DNA of 34,582 nt, taken from the NCBI GenBank assembly GCA_005882275.1, contig VBAK01000132.1:1-34582 (forward strand), written 5' to 3'. Below are positions 7,269 to 15,048 of the stretch, one piece after another. A program made the position numbers and the translations under genes. The stretch is from Candidatus Segetimicrobium genomatis (GTDB lineage Bacteria; Sysuimicrobiota; Sysuimicrobiia; Sysuimicrobiales; Segetimicrobiaceae). Positions within the stretch are counted from its first letter, which is position 1, and the number at the start of each line of letters is the position of its first letter. The notes beneath the pieces were generated by a model. It was given only the letters and a program-made list of their open reading frames with translations, searched no databases and was not told where the DNA came from.

Positions 7269-8567
7269 ATGACCGGCATCGCCCAGCCGCTGTCCCGCCG
7301 CGGCTTCCTGAGGCTCTCCGCCGGCGCGGCCGGCGCCGCTCTGGTCCGGCCGGGTCCTGCCGCCGCGCAGAAGGCCCAGACGCTCAGCATCCTGCACGAG
7401 AACTCCTTCATCAAGACATTCGACGAGTACTTCCGGCAGACGCTCGCCCCCGAGTATCAGAAGGCGGCCGGGGTCCGCATCAACTACGAGCTGGCCAGCG
7501 TCGGGAGCCTCCAGACGCGCGTCACAACGGTCGCGGAGACGGGCTCGGGACCGGACATCACGCTGAACTTCTTCAACTGGCCGTACCTCTACGACGAGAA
7601 GTACGTGGACCTGAGCGACATCGCCGCGGAGATCGGCGGGCAGAACGGCGGTTGGTACCAGAGCGCCAAGGAGGCGACGTTCGTCAACGGCAGGTGGAAG
7701 GCGCTCCCCTTCGGCAACGTCGGCCAGCTCATGGTCTGGCGGACCGACTGGTTCGCCGAAATCGGCGTGCACCGCTTCCCGGGGACCTGGGACGAGCTTC
7801 TCGAGGCCGGGACGAAGCTCAAAGCCAGGGGGCATCCCTTCGGCTTCGAGCTGGGGCACGGCTTTGGCGACAACCACGGCTGGCTCTACCCGCTCCTGTG
7901 GTCGTACGGCGGCCGCGAGGTGGACAGGGACGGGAAGGCGGTGGTCCTCGACTCCGCCGAGACGGCCAGGGCGGTGGACTTCTGCCGGACGTTCTTCCGG
8001 CAAACGATGGTTGAGGACGTGCTGGGCTGGACCGATCCCAACAACAACAAGGCGTTCCTCGGCCAGCAGATCTCCTGTACGAACAACGCGACCAGCATCC
8101 TGTGGGCCGCGAAGCGCGACTTCCCGGAGATCGCCAAGGTCATCGACCAGTCGCAAAACCCCAAGGGGCCCACCGGCCAGCGGTATCATCTGCTGAACTC
8201 CTGGAGCCACTCGATCTTCACGCACACGCCCGACCGCGAGGCCGCCCAGGCCTTCCTCCGGTGGCTGATGCAGAAGCCGCAGCTATCCCGCTGGTACGAG
8301 GCCGGCGACGCCTACTACGCGCCCTTCCTCCACGGATACGACGACGCGCCGATGTGGAAGGCCGAGCCCCGGAACATCCCGTACAAGGAGTCGCTGGCGA
8401 CGTCGCACCTGCCCGGGTGGCCCGGGCCGGCGAGCCGGGCGATGTCGGAGAGCGTGTCCAAGTACGTGGTCGTGGACATGTTCGCGAAGGCGTGCGCCGG
8501 AGCGTCGACCCGGGACGTGATCAAGACCGCGACGGCGCAGATCAAGCAGATCTACGGGGCGAGCTGA
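7269..8567 (+). CDS. Carbohydrate ABC transporter substrate-binding protein (family 1)
   Basis: This 432-residue protein has a twin-arginine-type signal: LSRRGFLRLSAGAAGAAL, then an alanine-rich region ending near AAAQ. The start ATG follows a purine-rich AAGGGGGGA. The mature protein resembles the maltose/glycerol-3-phosphate binding family: ETGSGPDITLNFFNWPYLYDEKYVDLSD, VNGRWKALPFG, FPGTWDELLEAG and LNSWSHSIF fit the two-lobed fold. It is followed by MalF- and MalG-like permeases, so sugar or polyol uptake is likely. No nearby gene indicates the sugar. Confidence 0.9.
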   Translation: MTGIAQPLSRRGFLRLSAGAAGAALVRPGPAAAQKAQTLSILHENSFIKTFDEYFRQTLAPEYQKAAGVRINYELASVGSLQTRVTTVAETGSGPDITLNFFNWPYLYDEKYVDLSDIAAEIGGQNGGWYQSAKEATFVNGRWKALPFGNVGQLMVWRTDWFAEIGVHRFPGTWDELLEAGTKLKARGHPFGFELGHGFGDNHGWLYPLLWSYGGREVDRDGKAVVLDSAETARAVDFCRTFFRQTMVEDVLGWTDPNNNKAFLGQQISCTNNATSILWAAKRDFPEIAKVIDQSQNPKGPTGQRYHLLNSWSHSIFTHTPDREAAQAFLRWLMQKPQLSRWYEAGDAYYAPFLHGYDDAPMWKAEPRNIPYKESLATSHLPGWPGPASRAMSESVSKYVVVDMFAKACAGASTRDVIKTATAQIKQIYGAS

Positions 8568-8592
8568 CCCATCGCGGTCCGCGCGCCGCGCC

Positions 8593-9525
8593 GTGAACGT
8601 CACGAGAGCGCAGAGCGTCACCGTCCCCGCCGCGGCCGTCCGCCGGCCGGCGTGGAGGGGCGTGCTCGAGCGCGAGGCGGTGTGGAGCTGGCTGATGCTC
8701 GCGCCGCCGGTGCTGTACCTCGCCGCGTTCGTCGCCTACCCGTTCTTCTACGGGGTCTACCTCAGCCTGGAGAGCCGCCCGGTCGGGCGGCCCGGCGTGT
8801 TCGTCGGCCTCCGCAACTTCGCCCTGGACCTGAGCGATCCGGTGTTCTGGCAGGTGGCGCGCAACACGTTCACCTACACGATCGTCGCGACCCTCCTCAA
8901 GGCCGCGGGCGGCCTCGCGCTGGCGCTCGTGATGAACCAGCAGTTCCGGCTCAAGAACGCGGTGCGCGCCTCGCTGCTGCTGCCCTTCATCGTGCCGACG
9001 GTGCTGAGCACCGTCGCGTGGATGTGGATCTTCGACCCCACGTTCAGCGTGATCAACTGGGTGCTCGTGCACGCGGCGCGGCTCCACGCGGTGCCGTCGT
9101 GGCTCGGAAACCCCTCGCTCGCGATGGCGTCCATCATCTTCGTCAACACGTGGCGCGGCCTGCCGTTCTACGCGATCACGCTGCTCGCCGGCCTGCAGAC
9201 GATCCCACCCGACCTGTACGAGGCGGCGGCGATCGACGGCGCGGGCCCGCGCCAGCGCTTCAGCTACGTCACGTTCCCGCTGCTCAGGCCGGTCCTGATC
9301 ATCGTCACGATGTTCTCGGTCATCTTCACCTTCTCGGACTTCCAGCTCGTGTACGTGTTGACGGGCGGCGGGCCGGCCAACGCCACCCACCTCTTCGCCA
9401 CCTATGCGTTCAACATCGCAATGGGCGGGGGCCAGCTCGGCCTGGGCGCGTCCGTGGCCCTTGCGATGTTTCCCGCGCTGCTGCTGCTGATCATGGGCCT
9501 GACGCTCTACTTGAGGAAAGAGTGA
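8593..9525 (+). CDS. Sugar ABC transporter permease, MalF/UgpA-like
   Basis: This 310-residue membrane protein starts at GTG 8593; no clear ribosome-binding site precedes it, so the start is moderately certain. Six transmembrane segments are visible, beginning with LMLAPPVLYLAAFVAYPFFY. The EAA loop is LYEAAAIDGAGPRQRFSYVT (about 209-227), the binding-protein-dependent transport signature that docks the ATPase. It lies 25 bases after the binding-protein gene, and the next permease starts one base after its stop. No ATPase gene is in the cluster, so a shared MsmK/UgpC-type ATPase elsewhere probably serves it. Confidence 0.9.
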   Translation: MNVTRAQSVTVPAAAVRRPAWRGVLEREAVWSWLMLAPPVLYLAAFVAYPFFYGVYLSLESRPVGRPGVFVGLRNFALDLSDPVFWQVARNTFTYTIVATLLKAAGGLALALVMNQQFRLKNAVRASLLLPFIVPTVLSTVAWMWIFDPTFSVINWVLVHAARLHAVPSWLGNPSLAMASIIFVNTWRGLPFYAITLLAGLQTIPPDLYEAAAIDGAGPRQRFSYVTFPLLRPVLIIVTMFSVIFTFSDFQLVYVLTGGGPANATHLFATYAFNIAMGGGQLGLGASVALAMFPALLLLIMGLTLYLRKE

Positions 9526-9526
9526 C

Positions 9527-10372
9527 ATGGTCGGGGCGTCCGGCTGGCGCGCGCGGGCGTTCGGCCTGTACCTCCCCCTCGCCGGCTTCGTCGTCTTTGC
9601 GCTGTTCCCGTTCTACTGGATGCTGATCACGTCGCTCAAGCCCAACCAGGAACTGTATAACCCGCAGATCATGCCGCTCGTCGTGCACCACCCCACCCTC
9701 AAACACTATGCGGACCTGCTCACCCAGACCCAGTTCCTCCGGTGGACGTACAACACGATGGCCGTGGCCGTCGTTTCGACCGCCGCGTCCCTCGTTCTGG
9801 GCGTCATGGCGGCGTATCCGCTCGCGCGGATGCGCTTCCCCGGCGCGGCGGTGCTGGCGGTCGGCATCGCGACCACCTACCTCGTTCCGCAGACGCTGCT
9901 GTTCATCCCGATGGCCGAGATCGTCGACCGGCTCGGCCTCGGCGACACGCTCGGCTCGGTGATGCTGACGTACCCGACGTTCCTCGTCCCGTTCTGCGCG
10001 TGGCTCCTGATGGGGTACTTCAAGAGCGTGCCGCGCGAGCTCGAGGAGGCGGCGCGGATCGACGGCGCCAGCCGGTGGCAGGCGATGGTGCGGGTCGTGC
10101 TGCCCATCAGCACGCCGGGCCTGCTGTCGGCGGGCATCTTCGCGTTCACGCTCTCGCAGAACGAGTTCCTGTACGCGCTGATCTTCCTGACCAAGACGTC
10201 GGTGCGCACCGTGCCGGTGGGCGCGATCGCGGAATTGATCAGGGGCGACGTGTTCTACTGGGGGCAGTTGATGGCCGCGGCGCTCCTCGGCTGCGTCCCG
10301 GTCGCGTTCATCTACTCGTTCTTCGTCGAGCACTATGTCGGGGGGCTGACCTCGGGCTCGGTCAAGACCTGA
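9527..10372 (+). CDS. Sugar ABC transporter permease, MalG/UgpE-like
   Basis: This 281-residue second channel subunit has six membrane segments. FPFYWMLITSLKPNQELY near the N-terminus is typical of the MalG/UgpE side, and the EAA loop reads ELEEAARIDGASRWQAMVRV (171-190). The ATG sits one base after the upstream stop, so the two permeases are probably co-translated. The gene converges on ccdA across a 49-base gap in which I see no strong terminator. Confidence 0.9.
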   Translation: MVGASGWRARAFGLYLPLAGFVVFALFPFYWMLITSLKPNQELYNPQIMPLVVHHPTLKHYADLLTQTQFLRWTYNTMAVAVVSTAASLVLGVMAAYPLARMRFPGAAVLAVGIATTYLVPQTLLFIPMAEIVDRLGLGDTLGSVMLTYPTFLVPFCAWLLMGYFKSVPRELEEAARIDGASRWQAMVRVVLPISTPGLLSAGIFAFTLSQNEFLYALIFLTKTSVRTVPVGAIAELIRGDVFYWGQLMAAALLGCVPVAFIYSFFVEHYVGGLTSGSVKT

Positions 10373-10421
10373 CCCGGCTGCCTCGCGCCGCCGACCGGGC
10401 GTGTTCGCTTCACCGTCCCTG

Positions 10422-11150
10422 CTAGAGCCCCGGCCGGAAGGGGAACACCTCCAGGATCCAGGCGTTGAGCCGGAACACCAGGTCGAAGAGCAGCGCCCCG
10501 CCCATGGCGACGAGGAAGACGCCGCTGGCCATCTGGATCGCGCGCCCGTAACGGCTCACCACACGCAGCGCGTTGAACGCCGTCGTCAGGAGGACCGCGG
10601 CGGCGAGGAACGGCGCCCCCAATCCCAGTGAATAGGCGAAGAGCAGGAGCGCGCCGTCGGCGGCGCGCTGGGTCGTCGCCGCCAGGGTGAGGACCGCGGC
10701 CAGCACGGGTCCCACGCACGGCGTCCAGGCAAACCCGAACGCCATCCCGACCGGAAAAGCGCCCAGGATGGAAGCCGGCCGCCGGGAGATCTGCATCCGG
10801 AGTTCGCGCGCGAGCGCGGGAAGCCTGATCACCCCGAGCATCGAAAGGCCGAGGAGGATGACGATCACTCCCCCGATCCGGCTGAGCAGCAGACGGTTGT
10901 CCAGGACGAAGGCCCCGAAAAACGATGCCGAGGCGCCCAGGCCGGTGAAGATCACCGAGAAGCCCAGGACGAATGCCGCGGTCGCCAGCGCCACCCGCCC
11001 GGTCCGCCGGCGGCGCTCGGGGGGCGGGAGATCCGCGAGCGAGACACCGGAGATGAACGAGAGGTACCCCGGGATCAGCGGGACGACGCAGGGCGAGAAG
11101 AACCCCAGCACCCCGGCGGCGAATGCGATGGCGAGATTGATGTGCTGCAT
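10422..11150 (-). CDS. ccdA: Cytochrome c biogenesis protein CcdA
   Basis: This 242-residue inner-membrane protein moves reducing equivalents from cytoplasmic thioredoxin to periplasmic acceptors. It has the six-helix CcdA/DsbD layout, with FFSPCVVPLIPGYLSFISG at residues 17-35 and AWTPCVGPVLAAVL at 141-154. C21 and C145 are the redox pair. It lies 108 bases downstream of a secreted cysteine protein on the same strand. The thioredoxin-like gene at 6601-7119 is the probable acceptor. The sugar operon between them runs the other way. Confidence 0.93.
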   Translation of the reverse strand: MQHINLAIAFAAGVLGFFSPCVVPLIPGYLSFISGVSLADLPPPERRRRTGRVALATAAFVLGFSVIFTGLGASASFFGAFVLDNRLLLSRIGGVIVILLGLSMLGVIRLPALARELRMQISRRPASILGAFPVGMAFGFAWTPCVGPVLAAVLTLAATTQRAADGALLLFAYSLGLGAPFLAAAVLLTTAFNALRVVSRYGRAIQMASGVFLVAMGGALLFDLVFRLNAWILEVFPFRPGL

Positions 11151-11170
11151 CAGCCCATCACGACGGCCGG

Positions 11171-11199
11171 CCCGGGCAGTCCGCCGGCCGGTGCCCGGG
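11171..11199. repeat. 8-bp inverted repeat between the secreted cysteine protein gene and ccdA
   Basis: CCCGGGCA at 11171-11178 pairs perfectly with TGCCCGGG at 11192-11199 around a 13-base GC-rich loop. It lies about 60 bases past the stop of the minus-strand secreted protein and 21 bases before ccdA. No T-run follows on the minus strand, so full termination is unlikely; partial termination or RNA processing is possible. Confidence 0.35.
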
Positions 11200-11258
11200 G
11201 TTCATTTCCCCACGGGCGGCCTACGTATCTCGCGGAGCGTCTTCCGGCGCCTGAGGCC

Positions 11259-11720
11259 TCAGAAGCAGGTGAACGCCGTGGACAGCACGGTCACGCCCGC
11301 CGGCGCCGGCGTGGCCAGCGTCGTGGGGGCCGCGAGGTTGACCGCGAACACCCCGGATCCCACCTGCACGAACTGGAGGGGCGGCTGAAGCCCGCCGCCG
11401 GCAACCGGTGTGGACGCGACCGTGGTAGGAACGCACGTCCTCACGTTCGTCTCGACCGGGATGATCATCGGGGCCGAGGCGGGGCCGACGGTGGTGAAGG
11501 ACGGCAGGACCGCCACGATGGCGCCGTTCTGCGAGCAGATCGTGGCGTGCACCTGGGCGGGCACCAGCATTGGAGCCGCCTGGGGCCCCACGGCCCGGAC
11601 CAGCGTCGTGGTCCCCGGCACGCAGGTCAGCGCCTGACCGTGGGCGACGATCGGAGTCCCGAACACGGCGATCGCCGCGGCGATACCGAGCATCATACCC
11701 TGGCCCATCACACGCCCCAT
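11259..11720 (-). CDS. Small secreted protein with internal duplication and four cysteines, unknown function
   Basis: I choose the ATG at 11718-11720 because AGGGAGGAAC precedes it at good spacing; the frame is open further upstream but without such a site. The 153-residue product has a signal peptide (MGRVMGQGMMLGIAAAIAVF, ending near VAHGQA). The mature part holds two similar units: VGPQAAPMLVPAQVHATIC and VGPASAPMIIPVETNVRTC. Four cysteines are present, including one in the C-terminal FTCF. The TTCAC repeat array at 11812-11838 lies about 92 bases upstream, and ccdA follows, which suggests an envelope protein whose disulfides matter. I do not recognise the family. Confidence 0.7.
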   Translation of the reverse strand: MGRVMGQGMMLGIAAAIAVFGTPIVAHGQALTCVPGTTTLVRAVGPQAAPMLVPAQVHATICSQNGAIVAVLPSFTTVGPASAPMIIPVETNVRTCVPTTVASTPVAGGGLQPPLQFVQVGSGVFAVNLAAPTTLATPAPAGVTVLSTAFTCF

Positions 11721-11811
11721 GACAAGGTTCCTCCCTGATGCCGCTCGTGCCCTCTGCATCCCTTCAACGTATATCTTACATGATGCTCTCGCCGGTGTCA
11801 TCAAAGAACCC

Positions 11812-11838
11812 GTGAACGCGTGGTGAAGATGCCGTGAA
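11812..11838 (-). promoter_or_regulatory. Triple 11-bp direct repeat (TTCAC on the minus strand), candidate OmpR/PhoB-type operator
   Basis: On the plus strand GTGAA occurs at 11812, 11823 and 11834, exactly 11 bases apart. On the minus strand this reads as three TTCAC boxes facing the secreted-protein gene at 11720. The same box, spacing and orientation occur at 19797-19823 ahead of the operon that encodes an OmpR-type regulator. Helical-turn direct repeats are how this regulator class binds. A divergent ATPase gene starts at 11917 on the plus strand and could also be a target. Confidence 0.6.
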
Positions 11839-11916
11839 TGTTCACGCACTCTCCCAGGGCCCCGGAGGGGACCGATATCAAGGGAGAACGTCCGGCCCGC
11901 GGCGAAAAGCCACGCC

Positions 11917-12741
11917 ATGCACGCGCAGGCCGGCCGGGAGCCGGCGATTTCGCTGCACGAGGTCACCAAGCGGTTCCGGACGCCGAGCCGGACGTTCTAC
12001 ACGGCGGTCCGCGATCTGTCGCTCGAGGTGGCGCACGGCGAGTTCTGCGCGATCGTCGGTCCGACGGGATCCGGCAAATCGACCACGCTGAGCCTGATCG
12101 CCGGGCTCGAAGCGCCGAGCCGGGGCCGGGTGCTCGTGCTCGGCGAGCCCGTGACGGGGGTCGGCCGCCACGCCGGCTACATGTTCCAAACCGATGCGGT
12201 CTTCCCATGGAAGAACGTGCTGGACAACGTCGCCACCGGGCCGATCTACCGCGGGGTGCCGCGGAAGGAGGCGCGCCGGCGGGCGCGCGACTGGGTGGCG
12301 CGCGTGGGGCTGGCGGGGTTCGAGGACCGCTATCCCAACCAGCTCAGCGGCGGGATGCGCAAACGGGTCGCCCTGGCCCAGAGCCTGATCAACGAACCGG
12401 AGATCTTGTTGATGGACGAGCCGTTCGCGGCGCTGGACGTGCAGACGCGCACGCTTATGGAGAACGAGCTGCTGGAGTTGTGGTCGCTGACCTCGGCGTC
12501 CGTGGTGTTCGTCACCCACGATCTGGAGGAAGCCATCTCGCTGGCGGACCGAGTGCTGGTGTTCACGGCGGCGCCGGCGACGCTGAAGCGCGCGTACCCG
12601 ATCGATCTGCCTCGCCCCCGGAACGTGACGGAGATCCGCTTCGATCCGCGGTTCACGCGTTTCTACGAACTCATCTGGGAGGATCTGCGCAGCGAGGTCG
12701 TCGTGACCTATGAGCGTACTACAAAAGGCGCAACCGCCTGA
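11917..12741 (+). CDS. NitT/TauT-type ABC transporter ATP-binding protein (SsuB/TauB-like)
   Basis: This 274-residue ATPase has Walker A GPTGSGKST (48-56), Q-loop Q91 in YMFQTDAVFPWKNV, signature LSGGM (143-147), Walker B ILLMDEPFAALD (163-174) and a switch histidine in VTHDLEEAI. FPWKNV and DEPFAALD are characteristic of the nitrate/sulfonate/taurine and pyrimidine-precursor import group. It energises the permease encoded next, which begins 32 bases inside this gene. The ribosome-binding site before ATG 11917 is not obvious. Substrate is unknown. Confidence 0.92.
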   Translation: MHAQAGREPAISLHEVTKRFRTPSRTFYTAVRDLSLEVAHGEFCAIVGPTGSGKSTTLSLIAGLEAPSRGRVLVLGEPVTGVGRHAGYMFQTDAVFPWKNVLDNVATGPIYRGVPRKEARRRARDWVARVGLAGFEDRYPNQLSGGMRKRVALAQSLINEPEILLMDEPFAALDVQTRTLMENELLELWSLTSASVVFVTHDLEEAISLADRVLVFTAAPATLKRAYPIDLPRPRNVTEIRFDPRFTRFYELIWEDLRSEVVVTYERTTKGATA

Positions 12742-13582
12742 TCTCTCCGCCACCGCCCTGGTCGGCGAGGAGCTGGCCGCGGAGGCGCGCGACCAGCGGC
12801 GGCACCGGCTGGAGCGGATCCTCCAGGTGGCGGTGTTCGTCGTGGTCGTGGGCGGGTGGGAGGGCAGCGTGCGGCTGGGGTGGGTGGACGCGTTCTTCTT
12901 CGGCCAGCCTTCCGGGATCGCGGCCACCATCTGGCGCTGGGTGACCCGCGGCACCTCCCAGGGGCCGCTGTGGCAGCACGTGGCCGTGACGGTGGAAGAG
13001 ACCGTGATGGCGTTCGCCATCGGCGTGGTGATCGGCGTGATCGCGGGGTTCGCCCTCGGACGGAACCGGACGCTCGCCGCGGTCTTCGGACCCTACGTGC
13101 GGATGGGGAACGCGATCCCGCGGGTCATCCTCGGATCGATCTTCATCATCTGGCTCGGACTGGGCATGGCCAGCAAGGTGGCCCTCGGCGTGACCCTGAC
13201 CTTTTTCATTGTCTTCTTCAACGCCTTTCAAGGCGTGCGCGAGGTCGATCTCAACCTGGTCAACAACGCGCGGATCCTCGGGGCGGGCCCGCGGCAGCTG
13301 TCGTTCGACGTGATGTTCCCGTCGGCCCTCGGATGGATCACGAGCAGCCTGCACACCAGCTTCGGGTTCGCCCTGGTGGGCGCGGTGGTGGGCGAGTTTC
13401 TGGGGGCCACCCGCGGCCTCGGCTATCTCGTGGCGGCCGCGCAGGGCGCGTTCAATACGAATGGCGTCTTCGCGGCGATGGTGATCCTTTCCGTCGTGGC
13501 GCTGATCGCGGACGCCCTCGTCACCCGGTTGGAGACCCGGCTGACCCCGTGGAGGCCGGCCGCCCAGCGGCCGGGGCCGTGA
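12710..13582 (+). CDS. NitT/TauT-type ABC transporter permease (SsuC-like)
   Basis: This 290-residue inner-membrane protein has about six hydrophobic helices after a charged N-terminus. The ATPase-docking loop is in VDLNLVNNARILGAGPRQLS, followed by FPSALGWITSSLHTSFGFAL, typical of SsuC/TauC permeases. The ATG lies within the ATPase gene (32-base overlap), so translation is probably coupled. It is followed by 138 bases and then the binding-protein gene. Confidence 0.9.
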   Translation: MSVLQKAQPPDLSATALVGEELAAEARDQRRHRLERILQVAVFVVVVGGWEGSVRLGWVDAFFFGQPSGIAATIWRWVTRGTSQGPLWQHVAVTVEETVMAFAIGVVIGVIAGFALGRNRTLAAVFGPYVRMGNAIPRVILGSIFIIWLGLGMASKVALGVTLTFFIVFFNAFQGVREVDLNLVNNARILGAGPRQLSFDVMFPSALGWITSSLHTSFGFALVGAVVGEFLGATRGLGYLVAAAQGAFNTNGVFAAMVILSVVALIADALVTRLETRLTPWRPAAQRPGP

Positions 13583-13720
13583 GCGGTGCGAGGGATATCC
13601 GAGAAAGCCAATCGAAGGCCGATCGACGCGAGGAATGGAACAAAGGTAAGCGTGGAGTAGAATTACAGGTAGCGCTGATCGAAACATGGGAGGTAGAGCG
13701 AAGATAAGGGAGGGTGCTGA

Positions 13721-14743
13721 ATGCGCAAGGATCGGATGTGGACGGCACTGCTGCTGAGCGTCCTGCTGCTCGGGGTCGGGGCCGCCGGCCCGGTGGGCGC
13801 GCAGGCCCCGCCGAAGATGAGCATCATGGTCGGGGGATTGGAAAAGATCATCTACCTGCCCGCGATGCTCACGCAGCGACTCGGGTACTTCAAGGACGCC
13901 GGGGTCGACGTGACGCTGTATAGCGAGGAGGCCGGTCAGTCGGCCGAGGAGGAGATGATCGCGGGCCGGGTTGACGGCGTGGTGGGATTCTACGACCACA
14001 CCATCGACCTGCAGGCGAAGGGCAAGATCCTAGAAGCGGTGGTCATCCTCGACCGGGTGCCGGGTGAGGCCCTGGTCGTCTCCAAGCGGTCGGGCATCAA
14101 GTCGCTGGCCGGCCTGAGAGGCAAGAAGATCGGCGTGACTGGGCTTGGATCCTCAACGAACTTCCTCGCCTCGTTCCTGGTGACGAAAGGCGGCGGCGAC
14201 CGCACGCAGTACACGCCACTGGCCGTCGGCGCCGGCAACACGCTGATCGCGGCCATGCAGCAGAACCGCATCGACGCCGCGGTCACGACCGAGCCCACCA
14301 TCTCCCGGCTGCGGAAGATGGGGGTGGCAGATGTGCTGGTCGACATGCGCACCGCGGCGGGCACGCGGGGCGCGCTGGGGGGCACCTATCCGGCGGCGTG
14401 CCTGTACATGCAGACCGACTTCGTGAACCGTCACAAGGATGTGGTGCAGCGGACCGTGGCCGCGTTCGTGAGGACGCTGGGATATCTGCAGTCCCACACG
14501 CCGGCCGCGGTGGCGGAGAACATGCCCGAGGACTACTACGTGGGCGACAAGCCGCTCTACCTCGCCGCGCTTGCGGCGAGCATGAACATGTTCAACCCGA
14601 CGGGGCAGATGCCGCCGGACGGTCCGCCGACGGTGCTCAAGGTGCTGGCGTCGTTCGAGACGGACATGGATCCCAGCAAGATCGACCTCAGGAAGACCTA
14701 CACGGACGAGTTCGTGCTCGCCGCGAAGACGATGCACAAGTAG
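13721..14743 (+). CDS. ABC transporter substrate-binding protein, NMT1/THI5-like (NitT/TauT family)
   Basis: This 340-residue protein has a cleavable signal (residues 1 to about 28, ending near VGAQA) and starts at an ATG preceded by AAGGGAGG. The mature protein shows the NMT1/SsuA pattern: YLPAMLTQRLGYFKDAGVDV, then IAGRVDGVVGFYDHTIDLQA, LAGLRGKKIGVTGLGSSTNF and RIDAAVTTEPTISRL. It is the third part of the importer with the two preceding genes. Possible ligands for this family include alkanesulfonates, thiamine precursors and aromatics; nothing local chooses among them. A terminator-like hairpin follows. Confidence 0.9.
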   Translation: MRKDRMWTALLLSVLLLGVGAAGPVGAQAPPKMSIMVGGLEKIIYLPAMLTQRLGYFKDAGVDVTLYSEEAGQSAEEEMIAGRVDGVVGFYDHTIDLQAKGKILEAVVILDRVPGEALVVSKRSGIKSLAGLRGKKIGVTGLGSSTNFLASFLVTKGGGDRTQYTPLAVGAGNTLIAAMQQNRIDAAVTTEPTISRLRKMGVADVLVDMRTAAGTRGALGGTYPAACLYMQTDFVNRHKDVVQRTVAAFVRTLGYLQSHTPAAVAENMPEDYYVGDKPLYLAALAASMNMFNPTGQMPPDGPPTVLKVLASFETDMDPSKIDLRKTYTDEFVLAAKTMHK

Positions 14744-14770
14744 CCGGGGAACGGCACCGGCCGGCCTCCG

Positions 14771-14803
14771 GGGGCGCAGGGAGGAGTCGCTTCCCTGCGC
14801 CCC
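14771..14803 (+). terminator. Strong GC-rich hairpin, probable terminator of the NitT/TauT-type operon
   Basis: GGGGCGCAGGGA (14771-14782) pairs perfectly over 12 bases with TCCCTGCGCCCC (14792-14803) around a nine-base loop. The sequence after it (TTCCTTATGTTTTC) is moderately T-rich for this genome. It lies 27 bases after the binding-protein stop, as expected for Rho-independent termination. Confidence 0.7.
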
Positions 14804-15048
14804 TTCCTTATGTTTTCTGGCCGCACGGGGGGAGCTGGAGCCTCTCTTCGTCGATCCCGACTGGCACTCCTCGCCGCAGGGCGGCCGGTGATGCCCGGCG
14901 GGCCGCTTCGAGGGAAAGCGCGCGGCATCCCGCCCCCGCGGGGACCGGGGGCCATTCGCCGGGGTGGACTCCCGGGAGGCCGCCGGCGCGGCAGCGAAGA
15001 ATCTCGCTCCGGGCGGGGTCCCAGCGTTATCGCCTGCGGGGGTGGAAC
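14804..15048 (+). other. Non-coding stretch between the terminator and the alcohol dehydrogenase operon
   Basis: The gene-free interval 14744-15048 is 305 bases long and starts with the hairpin at 14771-14803. In the remaining 245 bases I see only GC-rich sequence and frames without family features or a good ribosome-binding site. A promoter for the downstream operon should lie here, but no convincing hexamers stand out. Confidence 0.5.
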
